DNA from: Selaginella tamariscina
Taxonomy: Eukaryota > Streptophyta > Lycopodiopsida > Selaginellales > Selaginellaceae
NCBI GenBank assembly: GCA_003024785.1
Contig: PUQB01000001.1
Span: forward strand, 565,501-629,500
Length of the DNA: 64,000 bases
Reading direction: 5' to 3'
The translations under genes and the position numbers were made by a program. Within the stretch, counting starts at the first letter, position 1, and the number at the start of each line of letters is the position of its first letter. This document shows positions 1-10,958 of this stretch, piece after piece. Under the pieces are notes generated by a model that worked only from the letters and a program-made list of their open reading frames with translations, was not told where the DNA came from and searched no databases.

Positions 1-1238
1 TATTATTCCTTAATAATTAAATGATACTTTTAGAATTATAAATTTCTATATATCTCTTGTATATATATATATAATTAATTATTTTATCACTAATTCATGC
101 ATGTATCTAGTATGCATATATGTGACATCATTATTAATCTCCTTTCATAATATTCATATGCATATTATGTGTTAATTAAATTATAGGTTAACAACAAAAA
201 GAAGAAATAGAGTTTCAACATTAATTTTTGCCTTATCTTTATAATATTATTCAATTAATATTGTACATACATTTGTTTTTTCATATTTTATATCAGTATG
301 TGGTTAGATGCACATGTACTCATAAAACTTAGAAATAAATATATGTACTTAATTTCAATTGTGTTAAAGATTTAATTAAATATAAAATAGAATTAAAATC
401 CTTGAATTGATCATGTAATATCATCTTTAATTACATAATTCAAATAATAATATACTTGCAAACAAAAGGACACTAATAAGAATGAATTTGTAAATATCTT
501 ACTAAGTATGTTCACTTAAAATAAATATTTTTAATTATAAATCAAGAAAAATAAATAAAAATAAGAGTAACTACTATTTTAAACATGATATCACATCTTA
601 AAATATTTTTATATACCTTTTCTAATGCGTGACAATTGTAATAGTATTCATGTTTGTGATATTCTAATACATGATATAATAATATTCATGTAATTAAATC
701 TAATATGTATTATAAAAACTAACATTCTTATTAAAATTAATAACGAAATATTTTTCAATTATAAGTATGTTTTATAAACTAAACCACTTAGTTTTCTTAT
801 GCATTTTTTAATTTTGTGTAATTTTACAAAATCATTTAAGTCATTTGTTGTTGCATTTATAATATTTTATAAGTATAAAATCATTAAATTAATAGTTTAG
901 AATTTCATAAAATAAAAGTCATATTAGGATATTTGTGATCTTATAAATTGAGGTTAATAAGTACTATTATGAATTATGTAGGATTTATAGTCTTACAAAT
1001 TAAATTCAAAAATATAACGTTCAATATACGATTTCAATCTCTTCGTTAATGCTATAAGTATGTTCATGTTTTTGTTGGAAATTCCTAAAAAGTATATCAT
1101 ATATTGAGAAATTAAAATGTAATAACAAATAAGAATGTTTCTAGAAGCAAAATGAAGTGCTCGTTTATAACTCGGAACTTCCCCAAACACACACGCGCAC
1201 ACACACACACACTCCTAATGTGACAATGTGATCTTTCT
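1..1238. other. AT-rich gene-free stretch
   Basis: Very AT-rich sequence with short TA runs near 60-75 and a CA/AC run near 1190-1212 just before the first PPR gene. No ORF here resembles a protein and I see no RNA gene. Confidence 0.7.
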
Positions 1239-2844
1239 ATGCTCAAGAGATGGACTAGTCATGAAAATGTTGCTTCTTATGTCAGGCAAATTCAGGCCCT
1301 TACAAACTCCAAAGATCTCTCAAATGGCAGACGCCTTCACGCATGCTTACTAGAGAACGGACACTGCAGCAGCAGATTAATCGCGAACCTCCTGATCAAC
1401 ATGTATGGGAAATGCGGAAATGTAGAAGAAGCCAAGTTGGTGTTCAATCAGATTCACAAACCAAACATATTCTCCTGGAACATACTAATAGATGCATATG
1501 CCCAAAACGGGCATACCCAAGAAGCAAGAGACGTCTTCGATAACATGCCAGTCAGAGACACAGTTTCATGCGCTACAATCCTGAAAATGTACACACAAGA
1601 GGGGCATATGAATCAAGCAAGAAACATATTTGAAGGGATGCCTGAGTGGAACTTGGTATCATGTAATATCATGGTTACTGCATATGCCCAGAACAAGGAA
1701 CTGCTACTGGCTAAGGAGCTCTTCGAGAACATGCCTGAAAAGGATGAGATTTCCTGGACTGCAATCTTGAATGCATACCATGAGAGTGGATATTTCGAAC
1801 AAGCCTTGAATACGTTTTGGAAAATGCCGATGCAGGATGCAGTCTCTTGGACAGTGATGATCACAGCATATGCCGGGAAAGGGCATATCGAAGATGCAAG
1901 GGAGATGTTCGATTCAATGCCGAAGCAAGATGAAGTTGCATGGACGGTCATTGTTCAAGCTTACGTTAGTCATGAGCAGCTGGAAGAAGCGAGGCAGCTC
2001 TTCCTAAGCATGCCCAGGAGGAGGATCATTAACTGGAACACTATGTTCAAGTGCACGCACAGAAGTCGAGGTTTGAGAAAGCACGAGAGCTGTTCAATAG
2101 AATGCCGCAGTGGGATGTCTTCTCGTGGACGATCATGGTGACTGCAAGTGCAGAGAATGGGAACACACAAGAAGCAGCTGAACTCTTTCATGCCATGCCA
2201 CAGAGAAATCTAGTGAGCTGGAACGCGATATCAAGGTTACGTGCAAAACCAGGAGTTTGCACGAGCTCATGAAACACTAGAGAGAATGTCGCTACATGAC
2301 CCCGTCTCCTGGACATCGGTCATGACTTCGTATGCCCGAACCGGGCAAATGGACAAAGCTAAGGAGGTTTTCTACTGCATGCCCCATAAGGATACTGCCG
2401 CATGGAATGCAGCTCTGGAAGCTTGCGTTTACAACGGGCGCGTGGAGGAGGCTTGGAAGATGTTCTTGTCTATGTCAGGTGTGGACCGAGACGACGTCTC
2501 ATGGAGTACAATGGTGACATGTTTTTGCCCGTAATGGACTTTACGCTCGAGCTATGGAGCTTTTCCTTGAAATGCAGCTTGAAGGCTTGAAAGCAGATGA
2601 TGTAGTCTTCATTGGGATTCTCACGGGTTGTAGCCATGCAGGACTTGTAGACGAGTGTTGTACATGGTTTGTCTCCATGGTGTACGATTACGACGTCGAG
2701 CTGAGTGTTGATCACTATGGTTGCCTTGTAGATGCTCTTGGACGAGCTGGAAAGCATGAAGAAGCACAAGAGTTGATCTCTTATATGCCGGTGTATCCAG
2801 ATGAGGTCGCTTGCACTGCAGTTATGAACTTGCAAACATATTAG
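1239..2844 (+). pseudogene. PPR protein gene, three frame breaks, C-terminus lost
   Basis: This encodes a pentatricopeptide-repeat protein, a family that binds organelle RNA one base per repeat. Tandem 31-residue S-type motifs follow a short leader beginning MLKRWTSHENV (for example FSWNILIDAYAQNGH, then MPEKDEISWTAIL). The reading frame changes near 2047-2053 (one base missing), near 2231-2240 (one base extra) and near 2522-2526 (one T too many in a T run); homology continues across each break. After the HYGCLVDALGRAGK stretch the protein stops at VMNLQTY, where the E1 motif should begin. The last 23 bases overlap the 3' end of the opposite-strand PPR gene. Three breaks plus the lost C-terminus favour a decayed copy, though some breaks may be sequencing indels, as in other genes here. 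Confidence 0.75.
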
Positions 2845-4715
2845 AGAGCGTTACATAGGAGCCAGCATTGACAGAGTTCAGCTGCAATGCTCGATCTGCA
2901 ACCCGCTCACCACGAGCAGTATCATTATGAGTGTTGCAAGAGGCTAGAAGAGTGGTCCAGCAGACAAGGTCCGGCAAGAACGGCATAGAATGCAGTAGCT
3001 CCTCGGCCTCGGCAAGCTTTCCTGCACGTCCAAGGATATCAATCATGCAGCAGTAGTGCTCGATAAGAGGCAGCAATCCCTGTTCCCTCATTTGCAACAT
3101 GTAAGACCTTGCATCCTCCAGAGATCCCATATGACAACTTCCAACCAGAACTGCTACGTAATATCATCAAGCTCTTCACCAGCGAGTTGCATGTTCCTAG
3201 CCATCTCAATTGCTTCAAGTCCGTGACTATTGAAGGCATATCCACTCACCATTGTACTCCACGAAACCGAGTTTCTCGTCGGCATCTTGTCAAACCAATC
3301 TCTTGCCTTGACGAGGTCACCGTTTTGTACACACATTGCAACCATGGCATTCCAAGCTACAGTGTCCTGTGTAGGCATCTGGATAAACAAGTTACTGGCT
3401 TCTTCCACATTCCCGTTCCTTGCATATGCTGAAAACATTGCAGTCCATGCCACCACGTCTGGATTATGCATTCTATCAAACGTGCTCCTTGCTTCGTCTA
3501 GTCTCCCGTTTTCTGCATAAGCTGTTATCATGGAAGCCCAAGACATGGGATCATCAACTGGCATTCTCTCAAATAGCCTCCTTGCTTCTTCCAAATTCCC
3601 GTTCTGGGCATGTGCGTGTATAATTGAATGCCAGGAAACACTCTGTTTATCTGGAAGGTCATCAAACACGGCTCTACATTCACTCATATGCCCAGTCTGG
3701 GCATATGCAGTAAGCAAAGCAGTCCATGAGACGAGGTTCCTTTGCGGCATCCTATTAAACACTCTCCGTGCTTGTCTTGTATGTCCAGCTTGAGCATATC
3801 CCACCATCATTGCTGTCCATGTAGCTACATTTCTCACACGAACCTCTCCAAACAAGACCCGTGCCTCTCGGATATGTCCCACTTGAGCATATCCAGCTAC
3901 AAGAGCATTGCAACACATAGTTTCTCTACAAGGCATTCTTCTGAGCACCGCCTCGGCCTCAGCAATCCTGCCATTCTGAGCATAACCAACTAGAATGGCA
4001 CTCCAGGAGACAACATTCCGACAAGGTGTTATATCGAACAAGCTTCTAGCTTCTTCCACGTATCCATACTGCGAGTAGACAGTAACCATTGTAGTGTATG
4101 AAACCACATCTTGCTCCGGCATCCTGTCAAAGATAGAACGAGCTTCATCAAACCTCTCTTGAGAGCATACACCTGCATCATTGAGTTCCACGAGAATATA
4201 TCTCTTCTAGCAGCAGAAACAAACATAGATCGTGCTTCATCCAGATGCCCCTTCTGGGCATATGCAGAGAGAAAAGCGTTCCAGGTGACTATGTCCATAC
4301 TTGGGATCCGATCACACAGCCTCTTTGCTTCTGCTATAGAACCAGATCGTGCATGAGCAACTATCAGACTTGTCCAGGAAATCAATCCCCGCTCGGGGAT
4401 GTTCCAGAAGAAAGCGTCTGCAGAATGTAAATCCCCATTCCGGGCAAATGTTTCTAGCATGAGATTGTATGAGTACCTGTTCTTGTCGTGAATCCCATCA
4501 AATACCATCTTGGCCTCGACCACATTCCCGCATTTCCCAAACATTTCTACCACAAGGTTTCCCAGATAGCTGTTCTTGGAGTGCTCGCTAGCGTTCAATC
4601 GACTATAAACACTCCTAGCCGCAAGAATGTCTCGGGAATTCCCGCATTCTCTTATCAACTCTGCAATGCATTGGATTGTCTCTTCCGATCTTTGAATGGT
4701 CTTCCTCAAAGCCAT
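2822..4715 (-). CDS. PPR protein (S-motif array, E1 end), two frame breaks
   Basis: PPR protein read leftwards from MALRKTIQRSEETIQ. It has about a dozen 31-residue motifs of the type MPQRNLVSWTALLTAYAQTGH, then the HYCCMIDILGRAGK block and an E1 motif ending SYVTLSNMFASS. Frame breaks lie near 4160-4172 (after MMQVYA) and near 3143-3150 (after GEELDDI). Either could be one missing base, and the protein continues cleanly on both sides. No long organelle-targeting leader is visible before the repeats. The start codon is only 17 bases from the start of the divergent PPR gene to the right, and the 3' end overlaps the PPR gene to the left by 23 bases. It probably acts in mitochondrial or plastid RNA processing; the target is unknown. 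Confidence 0.75.
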
Positions 4716-4732
4716 CCATTCTCTTGTTGCGG

Positions 4733-6472
4733 ATGAGATTTCCTCCTGCCCACATTGTCTCTCACAAGCTTACAGAGTACAGAAGAGTAAATCTCTATGC
4801 AGAACATCTACAACTATGCGCAGAAGCTAAGGACCTCGAAACAGGGAAGAGAATTCATTCCTCCATTCTTGCAGAAAGCCTCTTGAGGCAAAGATATCTC
4901 GCCAATCTGCTTGTGGATCTCTACGGTAAGTGCGGCTGTCCAGAAGAAGCAGAATTAGTGTTTCAACAGATTGCAAATCCGAATGTATTCTCTTGGAGTA
5001 TTCTTCTCACAGCCTATGCCCAGAATGGGCATATGGAATGGGGGAAGTGGGTGTTCAACAAAATGCCTAAGCACAACTTGGTGTCCGCCAGTGCCGCTCT
5101 TGCTGTGTATGCGCAGCTCGGACATGTACAGGAAGCGAAGGCACTCTTTCAGCTCGATGCAGGAGAAGAACGCAGTCTCGTGGAACTCCATGATTCAAGC
5201 ATTTGCCCAAGCTGGGCAAATCCGAAACGCGAAAGATCTCTTTGATGAGATGCGTGGAGAGATGTGATCTCTTGGTCCACCATGATGTCGAGCTTCTCTC
5301 GGAATGGAGACTTAGATGGAGCTAGAGCTTGCTTTCAGAACATGCCCCAGTTATGTATGGTGTCTTGCTCGGCTATGCTCTCCGCATATGCCGAGCACGG
5401 ACATCTACACGAGGCAGAGGCGATCTTCCGAAGCATTCCACGCCCAAGCTTAGTTACCTGCAATGCCATGCTGCAGGCCTTTGTTGAGAATGGGAGCCTG
5501 AATTCTGCCAGTAGAATGTTTCATGAGATGTTACATCGGGATGAAATCTCATGGACTTCTATGCTGTCCGGTTACACACAGAATGGTGATCTGCAGCTTG
5601 CAGAAGATGTACTCGACAAGATGCCTCAGCATTGCTCAGCGGCTTTGAATATCAAGCTCCAGGTACTTGCATATTGTGGGGATCTCTCTCGACTAGAATC
5701 TACATTTAGAGAGCTTCCAGAGCGGCATGTGTATGCATGGAACACGGTGATTGCTGCATATGCCCATCACCGGCAAATGCACAAGTCCATGGAGTTCTTT
5801 AACTCGGCTCCTAAGCGAGAAGTAGTCTCGTGGACAGCGATTATAACAGGATACGGAGAAAACAGAGATTCAAAGGCGGCAGAGAAAGTCTTCACTCTCA
5901 TGCCCCAGTGGAGCACAGTGACATGGAATGCCATGGTTACTGCATATGCCCGAGGTGGTCATGTGGATGTGGCTTGGAGTTTGTTCTATAGAGTGCCTGA
6001 GCAACATCTTGCTCCCTGGAACGTCATGCTTCTGTCATGCTCTCAAGCCGGTCATGCAGATGTCGGGCTTGAGCTTTTCCATTCCATGGTTATGGAGGGA
6101 CTCAAACCGGACGAGCTTACGTTCATAGTAATCATCTCCGGGTTCAACCATGCTGGCCAGCTTGAGCAAGCCCGGCAGTGTTTCATGTCCATACACATGG
6201 ACTTCGACTTGCTCCCGGTTGTCGAGCACTACTGCTGCATTGTCGGTGTTCTCGGTCGGGCAGGTCGGATGAGCGATGCACAAGATCTAACTGCCAACAT
6301 GCCGTTTGAGCCGAACGATGTTACCTGGAACACACTGCTCGGGTGTTCCACCGTACACAGTGACTTCCAGTCCGCTGCCTTTGCCAAAGAACACGCCTTC
6401 CAGTTGTACGGCAGGTGCTCTGCTTCTTACGTGTTGTTATCGAATGTGTATACACAGGAATCCCATGTATAA
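4733..6472 (+). CDS. PPR protein (S-motif array, E1 end), two compensating frame breaks
   Basis: PPR protein starting MRFPPAHIVSHKL; an in-frame ATG at 4676 would overlap the divergent neighbour, so the inner ATG is preferred. Tandem 31-residue motifs follow (PNVFSWSILLTAYAQNGH and others), then VEHYCCIVGVLGRAGR and a terminal E1 motif ending SYVLLSNVYTQESHV. One extra base lies near 5148-5153 (after AKALF) and one is missing near 5258-5266 (around DEMRGRDVISW), so the frame is restored and the last 402 codons are uninterrupted. There is no DYW deaminase domain. The next gene starts 49 bases downstream on the same strand. Confidence 0.78.
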
Positions 6473-6521
6473 CAAAGCCCAGGTATTTAACTAACACATT
6501 ATTACTAATATTGTAGATAAG

Positions 6522-8508
6522 ATGTCGATTGCGGTACTTCAGACAAGCACATCACTACTGAGGAGCAATTGTTGCAGCAGTAGAAGAGCATATGGATTAC
6601 AGGTTCGGATTCATATAAACTCCTGGATAAACTCTTGGAGGCCTATCTGCCCGAATCGTGGAGCTCAGGTATATGCATTGGGTTCATATCAAGCACGCAT
6701 ACAGCTCGAAACACAAAAGTCTGAAGAGGAAGAAGAAGAGGATTCGGACGTGGATGGGGAGTACAAGGAAGAGGAAGAACAGGAAGAAGAGGACGATAAT
6801 GATGCAGTGGGAAGGGACTACGAGCAAGAGGAAGAGCGTCTTAGCGGTGGTTCAGTAGACTTTACGTCTGCTCAGGAACTGCTCGAGTCCATCGCTGTGC
6901 TTAAAGATGAACAGACTGTTCGAATCCAGAAAATGGTCAAGGGTTGGCTCAGGACAAGAGATTTCAGTGTTCCCAAGTGTGAGTTTGTCTACATCGTGAG
7001 AAGATTAAGGAAGCGTAAACGTTGTCGACATGCTCTCCAGGTGTGTGCGTGCGTGTGTGTGAGAGAAGAGAGAAGTTTGAAGACACAGAGAGAGAGAGAG
7101 AGAAGTTTGAAGACACAGAGAGAGAGAGAGAAGTTTGAAGACACAGAGAGAGAGAGAGAGAAGTTTCTTATACCATGAACACACACACACGAGTGTCGTA
7201 TTAATCTACGTGCACACAGATTGCAGATTGGATGGCATTAACTACACCAAAACCATACTCACTGAACACAAGAGACAAAATCTTTAGAATTGACTTGGCT
7301 TCTCGTTGTCGAGCATTGAAAAAAGCAGAACGGATCTTCCAGCTACTGCAGCCGGAAGACAGGTCCGAGGTTGCTTACAATGCGCTACTTCTCGGCTATG
7401 CAAAGAACAGGAGGCTGGCAAGTGCCCAGACACACTTCAACCAGCTAAAGGACTCGTGTAAGTTATCCTCACCTTACAGCTTCAATCTCATGGCTACTTT
7501 GTACCGTGAGCTTGGAATGCACGACAAGGTGCTGCTGTGTGCAGCATGAAGCACAAGAGTTGGATGTCAAGCTTGACATATGCTTCTGTAACAATCTGTT
7601 GGATGCCAAGTATAGAGTCCAAGGCCTCGGAGAAGCCGAGAGATTCTACAGCTCTATGAGTGACATGTTGGAGTCAAGCAGGAAGCCTTTCTTCACTTAC
7701 GTGATAATGGCCCGGTGTTATACTTCGGCTGGACGCAAGGAAGAGGCCAATCGCATGTTAGAGATGATCGAGCAAGGAATGGAAACAGGGAAGATCATAA
7801 AGCAGCGTAGGAGATATAACATGCTCATCTCCATGTATTCCCTCCTTGGGAACACTCTCGCAATGGAGAGAGTCTGGGATAAACTGAGACAGACGAAAAC
7901 ACTTATCTCCGAGGACTACTGCTGTATGATCAAGTCCTGGGGGAAGGTCGGACAGCTTGAAAAGGCCGAGATGCTCTTCAAGGAGGCAGACAGCTGAGAA
8001 GCAGCTCAAGTACTCGGACATTTTCAACTCCATGATGTTTGTATACTCGCTCATGGGGATGAAGGAGGAGGCAGAGGCTCTTGCTCTGCGAATGGAGTAC
8101 GATATGGGAATTCAGCTGGATACATGGTGTTACCACCATCTCATTCTGCTATATGCTAGAGAGAAAGACTTAGACAAGATGTTATCTACCTTGCAAGCAG
8201 TTCAAGTTGTTTCGAAGAGGCGCAGACGCTTCTATCCTCTGCCAGCGACCTTGTGGATAGCAATGGATACCTTAGCGGAATTCGGAGACGTGGAGACTGC
8301 AGGGCACGTCCTGAGGAAATGGAAGAGCTCAGGTTACCGCATCAATGCAAGCATTTATAATAGATTACTCAAGGCGCACCTGGTTGCTGGTAAGCCTGCG
8401 GTTGGATTCGTAGAACAGATGCTTGCAGATGGCATCAGACCCAACGGACAAACTGAAGAACTCTTCAACGAACTCAAGGTGAAGCTTGCCAGTTGCAACA
8501 GTAACTAA
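6522..8508 (+). CDS. P-class PPR protein, At1g02150/At1g60770-like
   Basis: This gene differs from its PLS/S-motif neighbours. A Ser/Arg-rich leader that could target an organelle (MSIAVLQTSTSLLRSNCCSS) is followed by a long acidic Glu/Asp tract (roughly residues 65-110). Then comes the family block ALQIADWMA...YSLNTRDKIFRIDL with degenerate P-type PPR helices (YNMLISMYSLLGN, DYCCMIKSWGKVGQLEKAE). One intron runs 7041-7219 (CAG/GTGTGT...CACAG/ATTGCA). In exon 2 one base is extra near 7538-7546 and one near 7988-7996; removing both gives about 601 residues. The stop lies 7 bases from the stop of the convergent PPR gene. The family is mostly mitochondrial; no specific RNA target can be read from the sequence. 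Confidence 0.75.
7071..7167 (+). repeat. Intronic minisatellite (about 28-30 bp x 3)
   Basis: Three near-identical units begin AGAAGTTTGAAGACACAG and are followed by AG runs of variable length. They lie wholly in the intron of the P-class PPR gene, and the length differences are in the (AG)n part. Confidence 0.85.
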
Positions 8509-8515
8509 GTTGTTG

Positions 8516-10534
8516 TTATGGTTTCATCATACACATGTTAGACAGCAAAACATATGGAGTACAATCACTGTGTACGTTCATCACCTGTTCACAAGCACGA
8601 GATGCAACCTCTGTGTAGCCATGATCTCTGAAGGAAGCCAGTAAAGTCTTCCAAACAACATCATCCCCGTCACAAGGTAAGTTTGTTATAAACTCTTCAG
8701 CATTCTCAAGCTGACCCGCTCGAGTGAGCAAGTCTACCATGCATGCAAAATGATCGATACCCTGCTCGATCCCGTAATCCTGCTTCATTCTCTGTAGATA
8801 ACTAACACCACGATCGAATTCTCCAGCTTGACTACAAGCTGAGAGCACGCAGATAAAAACAATCCTGTTTACGTCAAAACCTTCGAGCATCATCTCATGG
8901 AACAGTTCAAAGACCATCCAACTGCTCCCGTCATGAGCATACAAGGACATCATTGCTGCGTATGAGACACTGTTCGGGTTCTTCATCTCGTCGAAGACCT
9001 TCCTGGCAGTTTGCATTCTCCCACATCTCCCGTACATGATCACAAGCGAGCATCCGAGAGGGCCCTCCAGCTCCATACAAAGGCTAACTGCACAAGTGTG
9101 AAGAGCTTCGCCTTGGAAGAGATCGAACACTCCTGCACATGCATCGAGCAGGCTAACCAAAGTTACCGTGTCAGGCTTGACGCCTTCCATCAACATTCTT
9201 TGTATAAGTCCCAGTGCACGTTGTCCGTATCCATTCTGTGCATATGCAGCAAGCATTGCATTCCAACAAGCAAGGTTAGGATCTTGAATCTCCTCGAACA
9301 CAAGACGAGCATCCTCCACACGGCCATTCTGTGAGTAACCCGTCAGCATCACATTCCATGATACAATATCTTTGACAGGGATGGCGTGAAACATTTCCTT
9401 GGCCTCGTCCAGGTGCCCGTTTTGAGAAAGGATGTTCATCATAGTGTTATACGTAACAATGTTTCTGCATGGGATCCTCCTGAAGACTCTCTTTGCCACT
9501 TCTACACATCCTTGTTGGGAATACACAGCAATCAAGGTTGTCCAGGAGATTACATCTCGAGAACGGAGCTTATCGAACACGGACTTTGCACGGTTGACAT
9601 TTCCAAACTTCGCAAACATGTTCATGCACACATTCATCACCTCGGTATCGTCCCTGAAAGCGCTCTCTCTTATGATCTCGTGTACCATCTTCCCATCTTC
9701 CACAGTGAGGCTCGAACAAGCATCCAGAGCACTCACAAGGCTCACTTTGGTACCCTGCACACCGTTTAAGTCCATTCTCTGGAAGAGCTCGAACGCCTTT
9801 CTTCCATGGTTGTTCAGTGCGTACGATGAAATCATCACATTCCATGAAATCACAGTTCTCTCCGGCATTTGCTCGAACACCATTCTGGCCAAATGCAGAT
9901 GCCCATTCTGGGCATATGTTGTGATTATACAAGTCCATGAGACAACGCTCTTCTCTGGGAGGGAATCGAACAACTCTCTTGCTTTGTAGATGTTCCCGTC
10001 TTGTCCATATCCCCATATCATTGTGTTCCACATGACAACCGTCGTGGATGGTGCCTTACTAAAGAGCTCCTCCGCCTCATGCATATGCCCATTCTGGGCA
10101 TATACAGCAGCCATAGCACCCCACGAGACTGCAGTCTTCTCAGGCCATGTTTCATATGTGTTCTTTGAGTCCTGCACGAGTCCAAGTTGCCCAAGAAGAT
10201 TAAGATAAGAATTACAAGTGACAACTGACCATAGCGGCATGAGCTCGAACATGCTCCTGGCTTGCTCCAGATGCCCCGTTTCGGCATATGCTGTAACCAT
10301 TATGTTCCAGGATATGTCATTACGTCTATAGATGTTCTCAAATGCGATTCGAGCCGGTTCAATCTCTCCCAAGCAGCGGTACATCTGAATCAGTAGATTC
10401 CCAATGAATGTGTGGGAATGATATCCCGCAGATACAAGCTCCAAATGCAATGTTTTGCTGCGTGTGTAATCCTTGGATTTGGCGCATTCCCGAAGCAGCG
10501 AAGCGTATTTCTGCACTATTTGTCCATTGATCAT
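8516..10534 (-). CDS. PPR protein, intact 672-residue S-motif array with E1 end
   Basis: One uninterrupted reading frame from MINGQIVQKYASLLRECAKS to YVLLSNMCMMKP. It contains about 15 tandem 31-35-residue PPR motifs, including a few longer P/L-like units (FELFQRMDLNGVQGTKVSLVSALDACSS; the MLMEGVKPDTVTLVSLLDAC stretch). Near the C-terminus is DHFACMVDLLTRAGQ followed by an E1 motif. There is no E2/E+ or DYW domain. The clean 2-kb frame is the best control here against calling every neighbouring PPR gene dead. It is expected to bind an organelle transcript. The start is the only ATG ahead of the first repeat with no earlier in-frame candidate. Confidence 0.88.
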   Translation of the reverse strand: MINGQIVQKYASLLRECAKSKDYTRSKTLHLELVSAGYHSHTFIGNLLIQMYRCLGEIEPARIAFENIYRRNDISWNIMVTAYAETGHLEQARSMFELMPLWSVVTCNSYLNLLGQLGLVQDSKNTYETWPEKTAVSWGAMAAVYAQNGHMHEAEELFSKAPSTTVVMWNTMIWGYGQDGNIYKARELFDSLPEKSVVSWTCIITTYAQNGHLHLARMVFEQMPERTVISWNVMISSYALNNHGRKAFELFQRMDLNGVQGTKVSLVSALDACSSLTVEDGKMVHEIIRESAFRDDTEVMNVCMNMFAKFGNVNRAKSVFDKLRSRDVISWTTLIAVYSQQGCVEVAKRVFRRIPCRNIVTYNTMMNILSQNGHLDEAKEMFHAIPVKDIVSWNVMLTGYSQNGRVEDARLVFEEIQDPNLACWNAMLAAYAQNGYGQRALGLIQRMLMEGVKPDTVTLVSLLDACAGVFDLFQGEALHTCAVSLCMELEGPLGCSLVIMYGRCGRMQTARKVFDEMKNPNSVSYAAMMSLYAHDGSSWMVFELFHEMMLEGFDVNRIVFICVLSACSQAGEFDRGVSYLQRMKQDYGIEQGIDHFACMVDLLTRAGQLENAEEFITNLPCDGDDVVWKTLLASFRDHGYTEVASRACEQVMNVHSDCTPYVLLSNMCMMKP

Positions 10535-10601
10535 GCTTCATATTAATTCAATCCATTTGAATAAAAGTGAATGAGGACGTTGTAGGGTTCTAACGCAGCT
10601 G

Positions 10602-10673
10602 GCTTCCATAGCACAGTGGTAGTGCGTTCGCTTAGTAAGCGAAAGGTCACGAGTTCAAAACTCGTTGGAAGCT
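10602..10673 (+). tRNA. tRNA-Thr (anticodon AGT)
   Basis: A 72-nt cloverleaf. The acceptor arms are GCTTCCA/TGGAAGC with discriminator T. The D arm is GCAC..GTGC, the anticodon arm TTCGC with loop TTAGTAA, and the T arm ACGAG/CTCGT with loop TTCAAAA. It has no intron and CCA is not encoded, as expected in a nuclear gene. It is identical to the second copy 66 bases downstream. Confidence 0.95.
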
Positions 10674-10739
10674 TTCATAATACATGAACTAATGCCAAGA
10701 CAAAATGTGGAAATACCCCTTAGGGTTGAACCATGAGTC

Positions 10740-10811
10740 GCTTCCATAGCACAGTGGTAGTGCGTTCGCTTAGTAAGCGAAAGGTCACGAGTTCAAAACT
10801 CGTTGGAAGCT
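10740..10811 (+). tRNA. tRNA-Thr (anticodon AGT), second identical copy
   Basis: This is base-for-base the same 72-nt gene as the copy starting at 10602. The upstream flanks of both contain TAGGGTT, so the duplicated unit probably included some 5' flank. No clear T4+ Pol III terminator follows either copy at once. Confidence 0.95.
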
Positions 10812-10958
10812 ATCATAGTTACCTTATTGAACTCTCTTGTTATTTAAGCAGAAAGCATAAACATATAATATTAATGATGGAAGATACATAGTTTATCACA
10901 TTATTGGTAAAAGGATGATAATATTACAGAGTAATAAGCCCCAAAAACAAAGGCCGTT

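Noticed and set aside
1613-1951. Antisense open frames through the PPR genes (also 2470-2835, 9386-9989, 33727-34164)
   Set aside because: They mirror the PPR codons on the opposite strand. The repeated sense motifs explain why they stay open, and they show no family of their own.
7530-7546. A tiny intron (GTGCTGCTGTGTGCAG) to explain the frame break in the P-class PPR
   Set aside because: Sixteen bases is far too short for a plant intron; a one-base indel is simpler.
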